Assembly (NCBI RefSeq): GCF_000379485.1
Contig: NZ_KB902276.1
Coordinates: forward strand, 186,001-250,000
DNA length: 64,000 nt
Direction of reading: 5' to 3'
DNA from: Wenxinia marina DSM 24838
GTDB lineage: Bacteria; Pseudomonadota; Alphaproteobacteria; Rhodobacterales; Rhodobacteraceae
Shown: positions 58,513 to 64,000 of the stretch, piece by piece
How positions within the stretch are numbered: the first letter of the stretch is position 1
Layout: every line of letters starts with the position of its first letter
Translations under genes and position numbers: made by a program
Notes under the pieces: model-generated
What the model was told of the DNA's origin: nothing
Databases searched by the model: none
What the model saw: only the letters and a program-made list of their open reading frames with translations

Positions 58513-58558
58513 GAGGGTTCGATCAAGGCCAGCAGTCCGCGCCGCGCCTCTGCCGGTC

Positions 58559-59200
58559 TCACCCCGAGCAGAGGTACAGCGCCCCGCCCGCCGCCAGGAC
58601 CGTCACCGCCGTCGCCCCGATCGCCTGCGGCGACGAGAAGATCAGCGCGCCGAGATGGCCGGCGGCCTCGTTCAGGACCCGGCGCAGGATGCCGCTCTGG
58701 CCCGAGACCAGCAGCGCGTTCGACGCGACGCTGTCGTTGGTGGTGAGGCCCTCGACGGGCGTCCCCTCCGACAGGTCCTCCAGCACCCCCGCGATCGCGA
58801 CCGCGTCGGCCGCGGCCATGTTCACCCGCTCGCACGTCGTGCGGTCGCAGCGGCCGCGGTAGTCGCGGGCGCCGGGGACGAGGTAGAAGCCGCGGCCCGA
58901 GCGGTCGGGGGCGAGGCAGTAGCCCGCCGCCTCCTCGGCGCTCATGCCGTCGACGGCGGCCATGAAGGCGATCACCTTCTCGCTGTCGCAGGCGTTCGCC
59001 TCCCGCCCCAGAGGATCCGTCGCGAATTCGCGGGCGCCGGTGGACAGCCGTTCGAGCAGGCCGGGCGAGGGGGCGTCGACGACGCCGTCCGCGATCTCGA
59101 CCGGGGTGCCGTTGACGATGGCGGTGCAGCCCTGGCTGCGGGCGGTCCCGCCGCAGGCGGTGAGCAGGACGCAGACGAGGGTCAGGGCGAGACGGCGCAT
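58559..59200 (-). CDS. Lipoprotein with C-terminal hydrophobic segment
   Basis: A 213-residue protein with lipobox signal MRRLALTLVCVLLTAC (Cys16). Six more Cys in the mature part (GCTAIVNG, NACDSEK, GYCLAPD, GRCDRTTCERV, LYLCSG) suggest disulfides. A C-terminal hydrophobic stretch (AIGATAVTVLAAGGALYL) could be a second anchor. The start at 59200 fits the signal peptide; a longer form from 59236 would add 12 residues. No family recognised. Confidence 0.78.
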   Translation of the reverse strand: MRRLALTLVCVLLTACGGTARSQGCTAIVNGTPVEIADGVVDAPSPGLLERLSTGAREFATDPLGREANACDSEKVIAFMAAVDGMSAEEAAGYCLAPDRSGRGFYLVPGARDYRGRCDRTTCERVNMAAADAVAIAGVLEDLSEGTPVEGLTTNDSVASNALLVSGQSGILRRVLNEAAGHLGALIFSSPQAIGATAVTVLAAGGALYLCSG

Positions 59201-59267
59201 GCGCGGCAGGTTCGGTCGCGCCCGCCCGCCCGTCAAGTCGGGCGGAAGGACCGTCGGGGCAGGGCGG

Positions 59268-60746
59268 TCAGCCCGCCCCGCGCTCGGCGAAGCTCTGGGC
59301 GATGAAGGAGGGCACGTCCTCGCCCATGCCGACGACGGCGTCCTCTCGGCGGTCGCCCCGCCGGTCGTCGCGGCGACCGCCGCGCTCGCGCCGGGGCGTG
59401 GGCCGCTCGTCGCGCGTTTCGGTCGCGGTGGGGGCCGGGGTCGGCTCGGGGGCGGGCGTCGGCGCCGCCTCCGCGATCTCTGGCGCCGGCTCGCGCCGGT
59501 CGTCGGAAGTCCGGCCGCCGCGGCGGCTCCGGCTCCGGGGGCTGCGCTTCTCCTCGCGAGGCGCCTCGTCCTCGTCCTCCGCCGGGGCGGGAGCGGTGCC
59601 CAGCGGGTTCTCGATCCGGGGAATCGCCTTCTGGATCAGCTTCTCGACGGCGTCGAAATACTTCTCGTCCCGCGGGGCGCAGATCATCATCGCCTTGCCC
59701 TGGCGCCCGGCGCGGCCGGTGCGGCCGATCCGGTGGACGTAGTCCTCGGCGTGGCTGGGGACGTCGTAGTTGATGACGTGGCTGACCGCGGGAATGTCGA
59801 GGCCGCGGGCCGCGACGTCGGAGGCGACCAGCAGGCGCAGCGACTTGTCCCGGAACCGGTCGAGCGTGCGCGTGCGCTGCGACTGGTCGAGGTCGCCGTG
59901 GATCGGCTCGGCGTCGTAGCCGTTCTTCTTCAGCGACTTGGCGACGATATCGACGTCGATCTTGCGGTTGCAGAAGACGATGGCGTTGGTCAGCGTCTCG
60001 CCCTCGCCCTCGATCAGCGCGCGCAGCAGCGCCCGCTTCTCCGACGCCTCGCGGTCGCGGCGGCTGCCGCGGAACATCACGACGCCCTGCTCGATCGTCT
60101 CGGACGCGGTCGCCTGGCGGGCGACCTCGATCTTCTCGGGCGTGTGCAGGAACTCGTTGGTGATCCGCTCGATCTCGGGCGCCATGGTGGCGCTGAAGAA
60201 CAGCGTCTGCCGGGTGAAGGGCGTCAGCTTGAAGATGCGCTCGATGTCGGGGATGAACCCCATGTCGAGCATGCGGTCCGCCTCGTCCACCACCATGATC
60301 TGCACGCCGGTCAGCAGCAGCTTGCCGCGCTCGAAATGGTCGAGGAGGCGGCCCGGGGTGGCGATCAGCACATCGACGCCGCGATCGATCAGCAGGTCCT
60401 GCTCCTTGAACGAGACGCCGCCGATCAGCAGCGCCTTGGTCAGCTTGGTGTGCTTGGAGTAGGTGTCGAAGTTCTCGGCCACCTGCGCCGCCAGCTCGCG
60501 CGTGGGGCACAGGACGAGGCTGCGGGGCATCCGGGCGCGGGCGCGTCCCTTCTGCAGCAGCGTGATCATCGGCAGCGTGAAGGACGCCGTCTTGCCCGTG
60601 CCGGTCTGCGCGATGCCGAGGACGTCGCGGCCCTGCAAGGCGTGGGGGATGGCGCCGGCCTGGATCGGCGTGGGCACCTGGTAGCCGGCTTCGGAGACGG
60701 CTTGAAGAACCTTCGGATCGAGGTTCAGGTCGGAGAATTGGGTCAT
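59268..60746 (-). CDS. DEAD-box RNA helicase, RhlE type
   Basis: ATP-dependent RNA helicase, 492 residues. Motifs in order: Q motif (near YQVPTPIQ), I AQTGTGKT, Ia PTRELAAQ, II VDEADRMLD, III SAT, V ASDVAARGLDIP and VI HRIGRTGRAG. The C-terminal 110 residues are low-complexity (Arg, Glu, Pro, Ala), an RNA-binding type tail. Such helicases help ribosome assembly or RNA turnover at low temperature. Start at 60746. The gene could be called rhlE, but I am not certain of the subtype. Confidence 0.93.
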   Translation of the reverse strand: MTQFSDLNLDPKVLQAVSEAGYQVPTPIQAGAIPHALQGRDVLGIAQTGTGKTASFTLPMITLLQKGRARARMPRSLVLCPTRELAAQVAENFDTYSKHTKLTKALLIGGVSFKEQDLLIDRGVDVLIATPGRLLDHFERGKLLLTGVQIMVVDEADRMLDMGFIPDIERIFKLTPFTRQTLFFSATMAPEIERITNEFLHTPEKIEVARQATASETIEQGVVMFRGSRRDREASEKRALLRALIEGEGETLTNAIVFCNRKIDVDIVAKSLKKNGYDAEPIHGDLDQSQRTRTLDRFRDKSLRLLVASDVAARGLDIPAVSHVINYDVPSHAEDYVHRIGRTGRAGRQGKAMMICAPRDEKYFDAVEKLIQKAIPRIENPLGTAPAPAEDEDEAPREEKRSPRSRSRRGGRTSDDRREPAPEIAEAAPTPAPEPTPAPTATETRDERPTPRRERGGRRDDRRGDRREDAVVGMGEDVPSFIAQSFAERGAG

Positions 60747-60941
60747 CTGGCCTCTTGCGCTTGTGTCGCGGCTCTGGGAAATGGCCGCCCACTTTGCGCG
60801 GCCTGCGCCGGGCCGGATTGCCGGGCGCGCGTTAGGATGCGCCGAGATAGGCACATTCTGCCCAGCGGTCAAGGAACTCGGCACCGGAACGCCCCGTCCC
60901 GGCGGGCGTTGGCGGGTGATCGCTGTCAGAAGGAGACCGAC

Positions 60942-61376
60942 ATGGCCATCAAGAAGTACGGCACCGCACACTGGACCGGTCCGCTGAAGGAAGGGCAGGG
61001 CAAGGTCTCGACCGAGACCGGCGCGCTGACCGACCAGCCCTACGGCTTCAAGCAGCGGTTCGAGGGCGTCCGCGGCAGCAACCCCGAGGAGCTGATCGGC
61101 GCAGCCCATGCCGCCTGCTACGCCATGGCGCTGTCGCTGAACCTCGGAGAGGACGGGCTGACGGCGGACGACATCGACGCGAAGTCGACGATCTCGCTGG
61201 AGGAGGATCCGCAGGGCGGCTTCAAGATCACCCGAGCGCACCTCGAGGTCACGGCCAAGGTGCCGGGCGCGAGCCAGGAGCAGTTCGACAAGGCCGCGCA
61301 GGCGACCAAGACCGGCTGCCCGGTGTCAAAGCTCCTGAACTGCGAGGTGACGCTGGACGCCAAGCTGGTGTCCTGA
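60942..61376 (+). CDS. OsmC family peroxiredoxin-like protein
   Basis: A 144-residue OsmC/Ohr-fold protein with two conserved Cys: C59 in GAAHAACYAMALS and C126 in TGCPVSKL. This is the pattern of thiol-dependent organic-hydroperoxide reductases. The N-terminal stretch AHWTGPLKEGQGKVS is OsmC-like rather than Ohr-like. Start follows a strong ribosome site (aaggag). It is divergent from the DEAD-box gene; the 195 bases between hold both promoters and no gene. Confidence 0.92.
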   Translation: MAIKKYGTAHWTGPLKEGQGKVSTETGALTDQPYGFKQRFEGVRGSNPEELIGAAHAACYAMALSLNLGEDGLTADDIDAKSTISLEEDPQGGFKITRAHLEVTAKVPGASQEQFDKAAQATKTGCPVSKLLNCEVTLDAKLVS

Positions 61377-61505
61377 CGAGCGCCGATCGGATGAGAGGGT
61401 CGCGGGGCATCTTCCGCGCTCCTTCCCATCAGTTGGGAAAGGGCAGAAGTCCTTCCTCGCCGATGCGCCCGCTCAAAGCCGCGGCCGTCTTCCTGTCGGG
61501 GCCCA

Positions 61506-62120
61506 TCACGCGACCCGGTCCAGGCGCACCTGCGGACGATATCCGGCCGCCATCGCCCGGACCGTCGGCGGCGGCGTGAGGCACGTGATCCCTCCGGCCA
61601 GTCGCGGCCGCGCCGCCCGGTAGCCGTCCGGCCCGAACGGCCACAGCGCCCCGTCCCACAACAGCCCCGGTCCGTTCCCGGCGTCCACGAAGGTCCCGTC
61701 CGGTAGCACCTCCGCGTCCGCCTCGTGCCGCCGCAGGCGTCGCCCGCCGGGCTGGGCCCGGGCCGCGTGAAGGGTCGCGTCCATTTCCGTCGCTGCCGGC
61801 CGGCTGCCGAACGCCGTCGCCCACGCGTCGCGGAAGCGCTCGTAGTCCGCCCGCCGGCACTCGGCGCATGGGCGGTGCCCGGCGGCGAGCGCGACCGCCT
61901 CGTCGTGGAAGAACAGCTCGGTGTAGCGCCCCGGCGCCATCACCGGCCGCTGCCGTCCCTTGAAGTCCAGCACGCAGCAGACCCAGGTCCTGTTCCGCCA
62001 TCTGGCGGCGCCGAGCCGCTGCTGATCGTCGTGCAGGATGCCGCGGTTGCCCATGAAGGCGCCCCGCGCCGGGTGCGCGAGGATCGCGCCGTCGGGTTGG
62101 ACCCGGTTCTGCAGCGTCAC
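61506..62120 (-). CDS. Conserved hypothetical protein with HRPCAECRR motif
   Basis: A 204-residue soluble protein; the start is GTG at 62120, overlapping the stop of the upstream gene (GTGA). Motif GHRPCAECRRADYERF (about 83-98) recalls the metal-binding Cys of the Ada N-terminal domain or a Cys-based zinc site, and the end TPPPTVRAMAAGYRPQV is distinctive. I recall similar proteins across alphaproteobacteria without known function. Cys at ITCLTP is also conserved in kind. It may bind a metal or nucleic acid; unproved. Confidence 0.78.
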   Translation of the reverse strand: MTLQNRVQPDGAILAHPARGAFMGNRGILHDDQQRLGAARWRNRTWVCCVLDFKGRQRPVMAPGRYTELFFHDEAVALAAGHRPCAECRRADYERFRDAWATAFGSRPAATEMDATLHAARAQPGGRRLRRHEADAEVLPDGTFVDAGNGPGLLWDGALWPFGPDGYRAARPRLAGGITCLTPPPTVRAMAAGYRPQVRLDRVA

Positions 62121-63460
62121 CGCTGGAACGGCCAGGTCGGCCGCGGGCGATGCAGGTTCTCCAGCCGCTGCAGATCCTGGCTGACTGCGCCGTCGGTCAG
62201 CGCCATCACCTGCCGGCGGGGCAGGGCGCGGAGGTCCGGTGACAGGTAGCCGGACTTGACGACGAGGAGCGGGACGGCGCCGAGGTCGATCCCCAGCGCC
62301 TCGAAATCCTTCAGGTCGTGGAACGGTCGGCGCCGCCGGGTCAGCACGACGGTCGCGGACCCGCTGGTGACCACCGCGCAGTCGGCCGCGAGCGTCACCG
62401 AGTCCACCGACAGCCGCACCCGCGGCCCGCCGCCGCCGAGGCTGCCGCCGACCTCCACCTCCCGCGCGCCCTGCTCCAGCGCGGCCACGGCGGCCGGGTC
62501 GGCGATGCCCGCGAAGGTCGCCTCCAGCCCGCGGGCCAGCACCGCCTCCAGCACGTCCGCCCGGTCGCCGACGCCGCCGGCGGTGGGATTGTCGCCGCTG
62601 TCGGCGAGGATCGCGGGGGCCTGCGCGGCGTCCAGCCCCTCGGCCAACGGGGCGGCGTCCATGTCGAAGGCGAGCCGGTCGCGCGCGTCCCAGTAGGCCT
62701 TAGCGATCTCCTCCGCCGCCCGCTCGCCCGCGGCGGGGTTGGTCGCGGTCACCACCGCGGCGGCGGTGGCGCGGGGGCTGTCGGCCCAGACGTAGCCGAT
62801 CATCAGGTTCGCATCCTCGACGCCCTCCCGCGCGTCGTACTCCGGCAGCGCGGCGTAGAGCGCGGCGCACGGCTCGACGAAGGTGGACGACATCTCGCCC
62901 GGCACCAGCAGCGGCACGGGCCGCCAGTGCACGGAAGGGCGTGGTCCGCCCGCCAGCGCCGCCGCCAGCATCCGCGCGGCCCGCGCCCGCGTCTCGGGGA
63001 CGTCCACGTGAGGGGCCGTCCGGTAAGCCGCGAAGATGTCGAGCGCGTCCACGATGTCTTGCGTCACCTGCCCGTGCAGGTCGAACGCGCCCGCGATCAC
63101 CGCGTCCGGCCCGACGATGGCGCGGACCTCGGCGATGAACTCCCCCTCCGGATCGTCGGTCCCGGGCACGAACATCGCCCCGTGCATCAGCAGCAGCACG
63201 CCATCCAGCGGGAGCGCAGCCTTCAGTCGCGCCATGAACTCCGTCCGCTGCGCCGCGAACACCTCCGCCGCCACGGGCCCGCCGGGGACGGAGCGGTCGT
63301 GGAACAACGGCACCGGCGCGATCCCGAGCGCGGCGAAGTCGACCGGAGCCATTGCGACAAGAGCGTCGCCCTCGGTGCGGGTGAAGTCGGCGGCGGTCTG
63401 CTGCAGCGGCGAGTAGCTGGAGCACTCGGTATGCAGCCCGCCGATCGCGACCCGCTTCAT
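62117..63460 (-). CDS. M81 family metallopeptidase (MlrC-like)
   Basis: A 447-residue cytosolic-type protein. The N-terminus RVAIGGLHTECSSYSP and internal LLMHGAMF and AFDLHGQVT carry the His/Asp/Glu pattern of the M81 family, which includes microcystinase C of Sphingomonas. Whether it is an active peptidase and on what substrate is unknown. Its start overlaps the stop of the upstream hexosaminidase (ATGA) and its stop overlaps the following gene (GTGA), so three genes form a coupled unit. Confidence 0.88.
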   Translation of the reverse strand: MKRVAIGGLHTECSSYSPLQQTAADFTRTEGDALVAMAPVDFAALGIAPVPLFHDRSVPGGPVAAEVFAAQRTEFMARLKAALPLDGVLLLMHGAMFVPGTDDPEGEFIAEVRAIVGPDAVIAGAFDLHGQVTQDIVDALDIFAAYRTAPHVDVPETRARAARMLAAALAGGPRPSVHWRPVPLLVPGEMSSTFVEPCAALYAALPEYDAREGVEDANLMIGYVWADSPRATAAAVVTATNPAAGERAAEEIAKAYWDARDRLAFDMDAAPLAEGLDAAQAPAILADSGDNPTAGGVGDRADVLEAVLARGLEATFAGIADPAAVAALEQGAREVEVGGSLGGGGPRVRLSVDSVTLAADCAVVTSGSATVVLTRRRRPFHDLKDFEALGIDLGAVPLLVVKSGYLSPDLRALPRRQVMALTDGAVSQDLQRLENLHRPRPTWPFQR

Positions 63461-64000
63461 AGCGTCGGCACCAGCCGGGACAGCGCGGCGGCACGGGGCC
63501 AGTCCCTGGCGTCGGCCGGCGTCCAGGCCGCCTCGGCGATCAGCGCCAGGCGCGGGAAGACCATCTCGTTCAGCCGTGCGACGGAGTTCAGGTGCTCGGT
63601 CCAGATGCAGGCCTGCACGCCGACCAGCCTGCCCGGCCCGTCCGGCAGCCCCTCCGCCGGATCGTAGGCATAGGCCGCCTCGGGCGGCACGATGCCCGCC
63701 CAGGTCGCGCCGGGCGCGTCCCACCCGGCGCCCGTCGCCATGTCGAGGTAGTAGGCCTGCCCCGGCGTCGCGACCACGTCGTAGCCGGCGGCGATCAGCT
63801 CCGCCGTCTTCTCCTTGCTGCGCCACGCGAACAGCAGCGTGCCGTCCGGATCCACGCCGCCCCCGTCCGCCGCCTCGTCCCAGGCGCCCATCCCGCGGCC
63901 GAGGTCGCGGACCATTCCCTGCACCTTGCGCAGGAAATGCGCCTGCAGCTCGGCCGCGCCGCTCAGTCCCTCGCGCGCCGCCAGCGCCAGCGCGGCCGGC
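63457..64000 (-). CDS. Beta-N-acetylhexosaminidase (GH20), 5' end beyond the window
   Basis: C-terminal part of a family 20 glycoside hydrolase, open to the window edge at 64000. Recognised by YYLDMATGAGWDAPGATWAG, VYAYDP-like AYDPAEGLPDG, and VGVQACIWTEHLNSVARLNEMVFPRLALIAEAAWT, the last being the strong GH20 C-terminal block, here quoted in pieces only: GVQACIWTEH and VFPRLALIAEAAW. The first half, with the catalytic Asp-Glu pair, is outside the window. Removes terminal N-acetylhexosamine, perhaps from chitin oligomers or cell wall. Confidence 0.85.
   Translation of the reverse strand, partial: PAALALAAREGLSGAAELQAHFLRKVQGMVRDLGRGMGAWDEAADGGGVDPDGTLLFAWRSKEKTAELIAAGYDVVATPGQAYYLDMATGAGWDAPGATWAGIVPPEAAYAYDPAEGLPDGPGRLVGVQACIWTEHLNSVARLNEMVFPRLALIAEAAWTPADARDWPRAAALSRLVPTL

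Overview
The window comes from the chromosome of a high-GC alphaproteobacterium, most likely a member of the Rhodobacteraceae (Roseobacter/Rhodobacter group). The basis is a mosaic nuo locus carrying the small companion genes typical of that family (DUF5333-like, DUF5337-like, a CMD protein, a lipoprotein between nuoG and nuoH). NuoE has a C-terminal helix-hairpin-helix extension, pdhB carries its own lipoyl domain, and nuoN is followed by birA-coaX-rnj. I saw no rRNA, tRNA, insertion sequence, prophage or CRISPR.

Layout. 1-11 kb: cysE, then a minus-strand pyruvate dehydrogenase operon (pdhA, three secreted paralogues, pdhB, two small proteins, pdhC). Next come a hydrolase, ftsB, a pair of paralogous exported proteins and an AidB-like acyl-CoA dehydrogenase whose 3' end is caught in a 121-bp tandem repeat. 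11-18 kb: minus-strand glycogen operon glgC-glgA-glgX-pgm. 18-27 kb: P-loop kinase, homoserine dehydrogenase, glmS-glmU (UDP-GlcNAc synthesis), phosphoglycolate phosphatase, a DegT/DnrJ aminotransferase and a flavin-type stress protein. 27.6-55.0 kb: all fourteen nuo genes (complex I) in the order A B C D E F G H I J K L M N, spread over about 27 kb because some twenty other genes lie between them. 55-58 kb: birA, coaX, rnj in tight coupling. 58-64 kb: exported protein, DEAD-box helicase, OsmC protein, a Cys-motif protein, M81 metallopeptidase and the C-terminal part of a GH20 hexosaminidase cut by the window edge.

The most unusual feature is that three unrelated families of short, exported, cysteine-containing proteins each occur as a tandem triplet inside a central respiratory operon: between pdhA and pdhB, between nuoD and nuoE, and between nuoJ and nuoK. 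A two-member family lies nearby at 8.3-9.5 kb. Cysteine spacing is conserved within each family, signal peptides or lipoboxes are present, and many junctions are stop-start overlaps, so they look translated with pyruvate dehydrogenase and complex I. I do not know their function.

Other structure: an inserted cation-transporter/TetR/GFA-like/small-protein island splits nuoA from nuoB, and both genes are preceded by closely similar promoter-like elements. Two mini-ORFs (34 and 29 codons) made largely of perfect palindromes tile exactly between coding genes. A 152-bp intergenic repeat has two copies 40 kb apart, with a hairpin whose arms covary. GC-rich palindromic repeat clusters lie at 11.2-11.7 and 39.1-39.4 kb.
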